From NCBI GenBank assembly GCA_014799985.1, contig JAAVGZ010000010.1, positions 1 through 5,100 on the forward strand: 5,100 bases of DNA. Direction: 5' to 3'. The number at the start of each line of letters is the position of its first letter. The first letter of the stretch is position 1. Below, in pieces: positions 1-4,989 of this stretch. The notes beneath the pieces were generated by a model. It was not told the origin of the DNA. It saw only the letters and a program-made list of their open reading frames with translations, and searched no databases. The translations under genes were made by a program, and so were the position numbers. The DNA comes from Helicobacter sp. Its GTDB lineage: Bacteria; Campylobacterota; Campylobacteria; Campylobacterales; Helicobacteraceae.

Positions 1-221
1 TCAAGGTGCACACCAAAGTGGGTGCGCAGGGTAACGCGTTTAGTTACGAAATCGAGCGCGCCGAAACGCTTCTCGTTCAAACCAAAGAGTTGCGCTCTGA
101 TGCGGTCGATGCGGACATTCCCGAGACCTATGCCTATTTCGTGCAGCTCACGATGAACTACCAAGCATTGCTAAGCGCAACGGCGAAAATCAATCAGCTT
201 TCGCTCGTAAATTATATCTAG
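1..221 (+). CDS. flgL: flagellar hook-associated protein FlgL, C-terminal fragment (5' end outside window)
   Basis: This is the last 73 codons or so of a gene that begins before the window; the first whole codon is at position 3 and the TAG stop at 219-221. The visible part is mostly alpha-helical with hydrophobic spacing, as in the terminal D0/D1 coiled coil of the flagellin superfamily. It ends in NYQALLSATAKINQLSLVNYI. The terminal pattern (Q-L-S-L-x-N-Y-I/L after a Q-x-L-L-S/A segment) is that of FlgL (HAP3), which joins the hook to the filament and is exported by the flagellar type III apparatus. Flagellins proper usually end in a different, Leu/Gln-rich way, so FlgL is preferred over flagellin. 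A GTG at 6-8 is just an internal valine codon, since the frame is open to the window edge. No downstream flagellar gene follows; the next gene is convergent. The family call is from memory of the C-terminal motif, so an unusual flagellin paralogue is still possible. Confidence 0.75.
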   Translation, partial: KVHTKVGAQGNAFSYEIERAETLLVQTKELRSDAVDADIPETYAYFVQLTMNYQALLSATAKINQLSLVNYI

Positions 222-226
222 CAGCA

Positions 227-251
227 CAGAATCCGCCTAGCGCGGATTCTG
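227..251. terminator. 10-bp perfect stem-loop between convergent genes, possible bidirectional terminator
   Basis: CAGAATCCGC (227-236) pairs perfectly with GCGGATTCTG (242-251) around the 5-nt loop CTAGC. It lies 5 nt after the flgL stop and 11 nt beyond the stop of the convergent minus-strand gene, which is where a shared terminator is expected. Neither side is followed by a T tract (CTTGGGG on +, TGCTGC on -), so it is not a classical intrinsic terminator. It may instead be a 3'-end stabilising hairpin or a Rho-assisted stop. Confidence 0.5.
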
Positions 252-262
252 CTTGGGGTTGG

Positions 263-712
263 CTATTGCGCCTTCTTGGCGTCCTTGACAGCCTTATACA
301 CCTCGACACCCGCGCCCGCTGCGCCGCCCGTTTTCTCGTTTGCGTGCTCAAGCGCTTTTGCGCCTATCTCTTGCTTCGCCGCCTTGGTGCGTGTGTTGAT
401 TTCGTCCTTGATTCCCTGCTTTATCTCCGCCTTTGTGGGCATCTTTGTCTCTTCAGCTTTGGAATCAGAATCAAGCCCATGCTCTTTCTTGAAAGCCTCG
501 ACACGTTCGTTAGCTTGTGTCTTTGCCGCCTCTTTTTTCTCTTTGCCAATCTGCTTGAGGCTCTTGCCCTCAACCTGATTCTTAATCAGCACATCTGTGC
601 CCTGCTCAATCGCGATGTCGCTCAAGCTCTTTTGTGGCTCTGCCGCGTTCGCATGCGCGCAAAATGCGAGCACAGCCGCCGCAACAGCAGTCTTTTTGCA
701 AAATCTTTTCAT
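263..712 (-). CDS. predicted secreted Lys/Glu/Ala-rich helical protein, function unknown (149 aa)
   Basis: I do not recognise this protein. The start is placed at ATG 712-710, not the upstream in-frame ATG at 838, because AAGGAGG lies 5 nt before it and a signal peptide begins exactly there. Residues 1-7 are basic (MKRFCKK), 8-18 hydrophobic, and AHANA|AEP gives a signal peptidase I site after residue 23. LAFC at 15-18 is not a valid lipobox because Phe precedes the Cys. The mature part (about 126 aa) has no Cys or Trp, one Tyr and one Phe, about 23 Lys and 22 Asp/Glu, and is predicted largely helical, with a Gly/Ala-rich break (GGAAGAG) at 129-135. Residues 61-80 and 111-130 look weakly similar to each other, suggesting two helical repeats. 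A periplasmic or surface, possibly chaperone-like or desiccation-type (LEA-like) role would fit the composition, but this is a guess. It is monocistronic, convergent with flgL and divergent from the aldehyde dehydrogenase gene. Confidence 0.75.
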   Translation of the reverse strand: MKRFCKKTAVAAAVLAFCAHANAAEPQKSLSDIAIEQGTDVLIKNQVEGKSLKQIGKEKKEAAKTQANERVEAFKKEHGLDSDSKAEETKMPTKAEIKQGIKDEINTRTKAAKQEIGAKALEHANEKTGGAAGAGVEVYKAVKDAKKAQ

Positions 713-717
713 CTTTG

Positions 718-724
718 CCTCCTT
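718..724 (-). promoter_or_regulatory. strong ribosome binding site AAGGAGG fixing the start of the secreted protein
   Basis: Read on the minus strand, AAGGAGG runs from 724 to 718, followed by 5 nt (CAAAG) and ATG at 712. It is a near-perfect anti-16S match. It decides the start at 712 over the ATG at 838, which would place 42 residues ahead of an evident signal peptide and lies upstream of the likely promoter. Confidence 0.85.
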
Positions 725-736
725 AAAAATAAACAT

Positions 737-742
737 ATTATA
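737..742 (-). promoter_or_regulatory. -10 box TATAAT for the secreted-protein gene
   Basis: On the minus strand TATAAT occupies 742-737, giving a transcription start near 730 and a leader of about 18 nt holding the ribosome binding site. Upstream (about 765-755) is a T-rich stretch (GATTTTTT) but no good -35 box, the usual style of vegetative promoters in Campylobacterota. Inferred from sequence and position only. Confidence 0.6.
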
Positions 743-774
743 GGATTCTTTTGCTGAAAAAATCTTTGGCTGCG

Positions 775-806
775 CCATGTTGTAGAATCGTAACATGGTA
801 TTTTTT
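775..806 (+). terminator. inverted repeat followed by T tract in the divergent spacer (terminator-like or operator)
   Basis: CCATGTT (775-781) pairs with AACATGG (792-798) across a 10-nt loop, and TATTTTTT (799-806) follows on the + strand, the layout of an intrinsic terminator. No + strand gene lies upstream that would need it (flgL ends at 221), so it could end an antisense transcript across the secreted-protein gene or isolate the dehydrogenase promoter. It is also about 45-70 bp upstream of the likely minus-strand transcription start, where a regulator could bind. The stem is short with modest GC content. Confidence 0.35.
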
Positions 807-855
807 GCCTGCATTGCAAATCGATTCTGCCAACACATGCTGCCGCATTTGGAGA

Positions 856-861
856 TATAAT
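856..861 (+). promoter_or_regulatory. -10 box TATAAT for the aldehyde/alcohol dehydrogenase operon
   Basis: TATAAT at 856-861 would start transcription near 868 and give a leader of about 67 nt before the ATG at 935. No convincing -35 box is seen. The -10 box sits inside the short inverted repeat GAGAT-N6-ATCTC (852-867), a possible operator. It is the best -10 match in the spacer on this strand. Confidence 0.55.
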
Positions 862-934
862 CATCTCAAGGCAATGGGCATCGCCCAAATGGCACAGCCC
901 GCAAATTGCCGCATTTTATGACAAAGGATACACA

Positions 935-2443
935 ATGAGTCTCTACACAGATAGCAGCAAAGTCTTCAAGTCCCGCTATGAAAACTTCATTGGTGGCAAG
1001 TGGGTTGCGCCAGTCGATGGGCAATACACCACAAACAAGAGTCCTATCAACGGGCAAGCGCTCTGCGAAGTGCCCGCTTCGAGCGCTGCCGACATTGAAA
1101 AGGCGCTCGATTCTGCCACAAAGGCGAAGGAGAGTTGGGGCAACACGAGCGTGGCGCAGCGCGCCTCGATTCTGCTCAAGATTGCGGACAGAATCGAAGA
1201 AAATCTCGAAAAAATCGCGCATGCCGAGACATGGGACAACGGCAAGCCCATTCGCGAAACGATGAACGCCGACATTCCGCTCGCCATCGACCATTTCCGC
1301 TATTTTGCGGGCTGCATTCGGGCGCAAGAGGGCGCAATCAGCGACCTCGACCACGACACGGTGGCGTATCATTTCCATGAGCCGCTCGGCGTTGTGGGGC
1401 AGATTATCCCATGGAACTTCCCGCTCCTCATGGCAGCGTGGAAAATCGCGCCCGCTTTGGCTGCGGGGAATACGATTGTGTTGAAGCCCGCTTCGCCCAC
1501 CCCTGCGAGCATTTTGGTGCTGCTTGACATCATCGGTGATTTGCTGCCCGAAGGGACGCTGAATGTCGTCAATGGTAGCGGCGGCAAGATTGGCAAGCAC
1601 CTCGCCACGAGCCCCAAAATCGCCAAAGTCGCCTTCACGGGCTCAACGAGCGTGGGGCGACAGATTATGCAGTTTGCGACCGAAAACATCATTCCTTCAA
1701 CGCTCGAGCTCGGCGGCAAATCGCCCAACATTTTCTTCCCCGACATCTTCGACCATGAGGACGCGTATCTCGACAAGGCAATCGAAGGCTTGGTGCTCTT
1801 TGCGTTCAACCAAGGCGAGGTTTGCACATGCCCCAGCCGCGCGCTTGTGCATGCGAGCATTTATGATAAGTTTATCGAAAAGGTGCTCAAACGCGTTGAG
1901 GCGATTAAGGCAGGCAACCCGCTCGACCCAACGACAATGATTGGCGCGCAAGTCGACGAGAATCAGGTCAACACGATTCTGAATTATATCAAAATCGGTA
2001 AAGAAGAGGGCGCGCAATGCCTGATTGGCGGCGAGCGCAATCACCTCGGCGGCGAGCTCGAAAAGGGCTGCTACATCAAGCCCACGATTTTCAAGGGGCA
2101 CAACAAAATGCGCATTTTCCAAGAAGAAATCTTTGGTCCCGTGCTCGCGCTCACGACTTTCAAGGACGACAAAGAGGCGCTCGAGATTGCGAACGACACC
2201 ATCTATGGGCTTGGCAGCGGCGTTTGGACGCGCGACATCAACCGCGCCTATCGCTTCGGACGCGGAATCAAAGCAGGGCGCGTTTGGACAAACTGCTACC
2301 ACGCATACCCCGCACACGCGGCGTTTGGGGGCTACAAGCAGAGCGGAATCGGGCGCGAAACGCACAAGATGATTCTGGAACATTACCAACAAACCAAGAA
2401 TATCTTGGTGAGCTACTCTATTAACAAACTCGGATTCTTCTAG
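935..2443 (+). CDS. NAD(P)-dependent aldehyde dehydrogenase, ExaC/AldB-like (502 aa)
   Basis: Oxidises an aldehyde, probably acetaldehyde or another short-chain aldehyde, to the carboxylic acid in the cytoplasm. The length (502 aa) is normal for the family and all core motifs are present. Residues 159-163 are PWNFP with oxyanion-hole Asn161; Lys184 in VLKPAS contacts the cofactor; FTGSTSVG at 234-241 is the nucleotide-binding turn; Glu258 in ELGGKSP is the general base; FNQGEVCTC at 291-299 carries catalytic Cys297; EEIFGPV at 397-403 holds the second cofactor Glu. The GEVCTCPSR context and the LGFF C-terminus are typical of the AldB/ExaC group. Residue 187, usually Glu in NAD-preferring enzymes (KPAE), is Ser, so cofactor preference is open. 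AAGGA at 924-928 lies 6 nt before ATG 935. The neighbouring alcohol dehydrogenase 9 nt downstream points to a two-step alcohol oxidation unit. Exact substrate cannot be read from sequence. Confidence 0.93.
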   Translation: MSLYTDSSKVFKSRYENFIGGKWVAPVDGQYTTNKSPINGQALCEVPASSAADIEKALDSATKAKESWGNTSVAQRASILLKIADRIEENLEKIAHAETWDNGKPIRETMNADIPLAIDHFRYFAGCIRAQEGAISDLDHDTVAYHFHEPLGVVGQIIPWNFPLLMAAWKIAPALAAGNTIVLKPASPTPASILVLLDIIGDLLPEGTLNVVNGSGGKIGKHLATSPKIAKVAFTGSTSVGRQIMQFATENIIPSTLELGGKSPNIFFPDIFDHEDAYLDKAIEGLVLFAFNQGEVCTCPSRALVHASIYDKFIEKVLKRVEAIKAGNPLDPTTMIGAQVDENQVNTILNYIKIGKEEGAQCLIGGERNHLGGELEKGCYIKPTIFKGHNKMRIFQEEIFGPVLALTTFKDDKEALEIANDTIYGLGSGVWTRDINRAYRFGRGIKAGRVWTNCYHAYPAHAAFGGYKQSGIGRETHKMILEHYQQTKNILVSYSINKLGFF

Positions 2444-2452
2444 GAGTACAAC

Positions 2453-3514
2453 ATGGCAAAAACAATGAAAGCAGCGGTTCTCAAAGAATTTGGTCGACCC
2501 TTAGTGATTGAAGAAATCGCGATTCCCGAACCCGGAGATGGTCAAGTTTTGGTCAAAATCGAAGCATGCGGCGTTTGCCACACCGATTTGCACGCAGTCG
2601 AGGGCGATTGGCCTGTCAAGCCCAATCTCAAGGCGCTGCCCGGCGGCGGCTTTATCCCCGGACATGAGGGCGTGGGCTATGTCGTCAAAGTCGGCAAGGG
2701 CGTTACGCACATCAAGGAGGGCGATGCGGTTGGAATCCCGTGGCTGTATAGCGCGTGCGGGCATTGCGAGCATTGCATGGCAGGTTGGGAGACGCTTTGC
2801 GAAAGCCAACAAAACGGCGGCTATTCCGTCAATGGCGGCTTTGCTGAATATGCCGTGGCAGACGCGACCTATTGCGGAATCCTCAAAAAAGACACAAATT
2901 TCCTCAACATCGCACCGATTCTATGTGCGGGCGTTACGGTATACAAAGGACTCAAGGTAACCGACACACGCCCCGGGCAGTGGGTCGCCATTTCTGGAAT
3001 CGGCGGGCTCGGACACTTGGCGGTGCAATACGCCAAGGCGATGGGGCTCAATGTCGCTGCCATCGATGTCGCAGACGAGAAGCTCGAGCTTGCCAAGAAA
3101 TACGGCGCGACCGTTGTCGCCAACGCCAAGACGCTCGGCGAGCAGGGCACGATTGACAAGATTCGCGAGGAAACAGGCGGCGGCGCGCATGGCGTGCTCG
3201 TTACCGCCGTGCATCCCATTGCGTTCAAGCAGGCTGTGGGTGTCGTGCGCCGCGGCGGCACCGTCTCGCTCAATGGCTTGCCACCGGGCGACTTCCCCGT
3301 CAATATCTTCGGCATGATTCTGAATGGAATCACGATTCGTGGCTCGATTGTCGGGACGCGACTCGACTTGCAAGAGGCGATTCGCTTCGCCGAAGAGGAA
3401 AAAGTGCATGCGCATGTCGCCCCCGCGAAGCTCGAGGACATCAACGATGTGTTCGCGAGAATGAAAAAGGGCGCTATCGATGGGCGCTTGGTGTTAGATT
3501 TTCGCGGAAAATGA
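2453..3514 (+). CDS. adhP: zinc-dependent alcohol dehydrogenase, AdhP-like (353 aa)
   Basis: Interconverts a primary alcohol such as ethanol or propanol with its aldehyde using NAD(H). It is a medium-chain (GroES-like plus Rossmann) dehydrogenase. Catalytic zinc ligands are Cys42 (GVCHTD), His71 with Glu72 (PGHEGVG) and Cys158 (LCAGVT). The structural zinc site is complete: Cys102, 105, 108 and 116. The Rossmann glycines are at 182-187 (GIGGLG), and Asp205 at the end of the second strand favours NAD over NADP. Between Trp53 and His71 there are about five or six more residues (including ALPGGGF) than in the AdhP proteins I remember, where only a short segment such as KPKLPFIPGHE occurs. AGGAG at 2442-2446 overlaps the TAG of the aldehyde dehydrogenase gene and lies 6 nt before ATG 2453, so the two are probably co-transcribed and translationally coupled. 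The last 21 nt overlap the convergent exonuclease gene. The exact substrate range is not known. Confidence 0.92.
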   Translation: MAKTMKAAVLKEFGRPLVIEEIAIPEPGDGQVLVKIEACGVCHTDLHAVEGDWPVKPNLKALPGGGFIPGHEGVGYVVKVGKGVTHIKEGDAVGIPWLYSACGHCEHCMAGWETLCESQQNGGYSVNGGFAEYAVADATYCGILKKDTNFLNIAPILCAGVTVYKGLKVTDTRPGQWVAISGIGGLGHLAVQYAKAMGLNVAAIDVADEKLELAKKYGATVVANAKTLGEQGTIDKIREETGGGAHGVLVTAVHPIAFKQAVGVVRRGGTVSLNGLPPGDFPVNIFGMILNGITIRGSIVGTRLDLQEAIRFAEEEKVHAHVAPAKLEDINDVFARMKKGAIDGRLVLDFRGK

Positions 3515-4273
3515 GCCGAGCGAAAAGGCAATCAGCTCCTCTGCTGTGCGCACATTTGGCGGAATCGCCGCGAGCGCATGCTCAAAAATCTTGAGCGCCG
3601 TGAGCGCGTCCGCATACGCGCGGTGCAGCACGGGCGCGCCGATTCCAAGCTGCGCATTCAGCGCACCAAGGTTATAATGCGTTGCAGGAATCGTCTTGCG
3701 CGCGAGCCTAATCGTGCAAAGCTTGCGGTTGCACAGCCAACCGAGATTGCAGCGCATCAGCATGGCGTTCAAAAAGCCATAGTCAAACTCGACATTGTGC
3801 GCCACAAAGAGCGCCGTGCCCAAAAAATCGCGGAATTGCTCCATCACCACAGCGAGCGTGGGCGCATTCACGACATCATCAAGCGCAATCCCCGTGAGCT
3901 CGGTGATGCTCTCGGGAATCTGCGAGCAAAACACAAACGATTCAAATCTGTCGATGATTGCGCCATTCTCATAGAGCACAGCGCCAATCTCAATCACCTG
4001 ACTCCTGCTCGGGTCGCTGCCGTTGGTTTCCACATCGACAAAGCAGAATCGCTGCTCCGCAATCGGCGTGGTGCGCGTTGTGAGCGCGACACAATCGCCC
4101 TCGCACACAAGCGGCGCGCCCATGATGTGTAGCAGCCGCAGCTCCTCGTCTCCGCAGCCAAACCCCCGACAATGTTGCAAAGATTCCATAAACTGCTCGC
4201 GCGGCATGTTCGTATGTGCGAGCCTCTCGAGCAGCGATTCGTAGGGATTGTGATAGCTAGAGCGTTTTGGCAT
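3494..4273 (-). CDS. dnaQ: DEDDh 3'-5' exonuclease, DNA polymerase III epsilon (DnaQ)-like (259 aa)
   Basis: Predicted to remove nucleotides from DNA 3' ends, as the proofreading subunit of DNA polymerase III or a related repair exonuclease. ExoI is FVDVETNG (78-85) with Asp80 and Glu82; ExoII is HNVEFDYGFL (159-168) with Asp164; ExoIII is HRAYADA (217-223) with His217 and Asp222, so the full DEDDh set is present. About 75 residues precede the nuclease domain, mostly helical and ending in a short strand-like segment (LVCEGDCVALTT, 55-66). I believe Campylobacterota DnaQ proteins carry a similar extension, but its role is unknown to me. The C-terminus stops about 37 residues after ExoIII, with no obvious polymerase-binding region, so a separate repair role is possible. 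ATG 4273 overlaps the end of trpF by 17 nt, and AGGA at 4288-4285 lies 11 nt upstream, so coupling to trpF translation is likely. The 3' end overlaps the convergent alcohol dehydrogenase gene. Confidence 0.87.
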   Translation of the reverse strand: MPKRSSYHNPYESLLERLAHTNMPREQFMESLQHCRGFGCGDEELRLLHIMGAPLVCEGDCVALTTRTTPIAEQRFCFVDVETNGSDPSRSQVIEIGAVLYENGAIIDRFESFVFCSQIPESITELTGIALDDVVNAPTLAVVMEQFRDFLGTALFVAHNVEFDYGFLNAMLMRCNLGWLCNRKLCTIRLARKTIPATHYNLGALNAQLGIGAPVLHRAYADALTALKIFEHALAAIPPNVRTAEELIAFSLGSFSAKI

Positions 4274-4844
4274 TTTTGATAAAATCCTGCACTTTTTTTG
4301 GGTCTTTTTTGCCCGCGCTGCTCTCCACGCCGCTGCTCACATCAACACCATAGAATCCCATTCCTCTGATTTCGCCGATATTGTCGGGGCTCAATCCACC
4401 CGCGAGAATGAGGCGCGAGCAATCGATGCCGTCAAAAAACGCGAGCGGCATGCGCAGCCCCGCGCCCCCAAAGCCCTCGCAAAAGGTATCGCAAAGCACG
4501 AAATCGCCCGAGCCAAGCGCGGACACATCGCGCCTCGAGGCAATGCGCGCGACCTTGAGCGTGCGCGATGGATAGAGAAAGTCAAACAGCGCCTCGTTGT
4601 GTAGCTGCAAAAGCTGCACGCCCGCTTGTGCGGCAAGCGCGCAAACCTCTTGGGCGGATTCTTGCGCAAACACGCCCACAGAAAGCACGAAGGGCGGGAG
4701 AGAGCGCACAATCTCGGCGACAACATGCGGGGGCACAAAGCGCTTCGAGGGCGGATAGAGTACAAAGCCGAGCGCATCGGCGCCACAATCGGCAGCAAAA
4801 AGTGCATCTTCGAGCGTTGTGATTCCACAAATTTTGACTTTCAA
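4257..4844 (-). CDS. trpF: phosphoribosylanthranilate isomerase TrpF (195 aa, TTG start)
   Basis: Catalyses the Amadori isomerisation of N-(5-phosphoribosyl)anthranilate to CdRP, the third step of tryptophan synthesis, on a TIM barrel. I choose TTG 4844-4842 because it gives the canonical N-terminus (M/L)KVKICGIT and has AAGGAA 5 nt upstream; an in-frame ATG at 4874 has no ribosome binding site and would add ten atypical residues. From this start, Cys6 is the catalytic base, PPSKRFV is at 31-37, QLHN at 80-83, Asp119 the catalytic acid, GGAG at 126-129, LAGGL at 147-151 and VSSGVE at 169-174, the last two being phosphate-binding loops. QLHN replaces the usual QLHG. The protein stands alone, not fused to TrpC, and no other trp gene is visible. 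The stop lies 17 nt inside the exonuclease gene downstream. Two tracts, A6 and A7 (minus strand 4310-4305 and 4299-4293), lie in the last 20 codons. Confidence 0.93.
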   Translation of the reverse strand: MKVKICGITTLEDALFAADCGADALGFVLYPPSKRFVPPHVVAEIVRSLPPFVLSVGVFAQESAQEVCALAAQAGVQLLQLHNEALFDFLYPSRTLKVARIASRRDVSALGSGDFVLCDTFCEGFGGAGLRMPLAFFDGIDCSRLILAGGLSPDNIGEIRGMGFYGVDVSSGVESSAGKKDPKKVQDFIKNAKTL

Positions 4845-4849
4845 GCGCG

Positions 4850-4855
4850 TTCCTT
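4850..4855 (-). promoter_or_regulatory. trpF: ribosome binding site AAGGAA supporting the TTG start of trpF
   Basis: On the minus strand AAGGAA runs 4855-4850, then CGCGC, then TTG at 4844. The spacing is normal and the resulting N-terminus aligns with the family. No such site precedes the ATG at 4874. Confidence 0.75.
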
Positions 4856-4862
4856 TTTGAGC

Positions 4863-4868
4863 ATTGTA
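4863..4868 (-). promoter_or_regulatory. candidate extended -10 (TGCTACAAT) for the trpF-dnaQ operon
   Basis: Read on the minus strand, TACAAT lies at 4868-4863 preceded by TGC, an extended -10 pattern. Transcription would start near 4856, leaving only about a dozen nucleotides before the TTG. A TTTTGC element lies upstream but too close (14 nt) for a normal -35 box. If this is the promoter, the hairpins further right are upstream of the transcript, not in its leader. Confidence 0.4.
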
Positions 4869-4920
4869 GCACATTTAGGGTTGCAAAAGCGCATTGTTGG
4901 CGCGGCGCCTCGCTGCTTGG

Positions 4921-4981
4921 CGCATGGAGGTGCGGCTTGGTCGCGCATTTCGTGCGCGGTTAGAATCGCACCTCCGATGTG
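4921..4981. repeat. two-tier palindrome (long imperfect inverted repeat)
   Basis: GGAGGTGCG (4926-4934) pairs perfectly with CGCACCTCC (4967-4975). The outer arms CAT (4923-4925) and ATG (4977-4979) extend it past one bulged G. Inside is a second hairpin, CGCGCA (4942-4947) with TGCGCG (4953-4958), loop TTTCG. Wobble pairs partly bridge the two levels. It may be a repetitive palindromic element, a small structured RNA or a 3'-end hairpin from a gene to the right. No T tract follows on either strand. Confidence 0.6.
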
Positions 4982-4989
4982 ATTGTGTG

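Noticed and set aside
649..664. Lipoprotein signal (LAFC) in the secreted protein
   Set aside because: Phe occupies the position before Cys, where Gly, Ala or Ser is required; a signal peptidase I site (ANA|AE) fits better.
266..757. Long + strand open frames opposite the secreted-protein gene
   Set aside because: Their Leu/Cys-rich composition is what the antisense of a Lys/Glu/Ala-rich gene gives; there is no signal for translation, and the minus frame has a signal peptide and a strong ribosome binding site.
713..838. Longer version of the secreted protein starting at ATG 838
   Set aside because: No ribosome binding site there, the added 42 residues would bury the signal peptide, and the likely promoter lies downstream of that ATG.
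890..904. Possible sigma-54 promoter (TGGCAC...GCAA) before the aldehyde dehydrogenase gene
   Set aside because: The GG and GC elements are 8 nt apart instead of 10, and the TTGC box is missing at the right place.
866..1600. Long minus-strand open frame (244 codons) opposite the aldehyde dehydrogenase gene
   Set aside because: Arg-rich shadow of a GC-rich coding region with no family features; the + frame carries every aldehyde dehydrogenase motif.
4845..4874. trpF start at ATG 4874
   Set aside because: No ribosome binding site upstream, the extra residues do not fit the family, and the candidate -10 box overlaps this region.
4626..4982. + strand open frame (118 codons) running from within trpF into the right spacer
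   Set aside because: Mostly antisense to trpF, with Arg/Ala/His-rich shadow composition and no ribosome binding site; it ends within the palindromic spacer.
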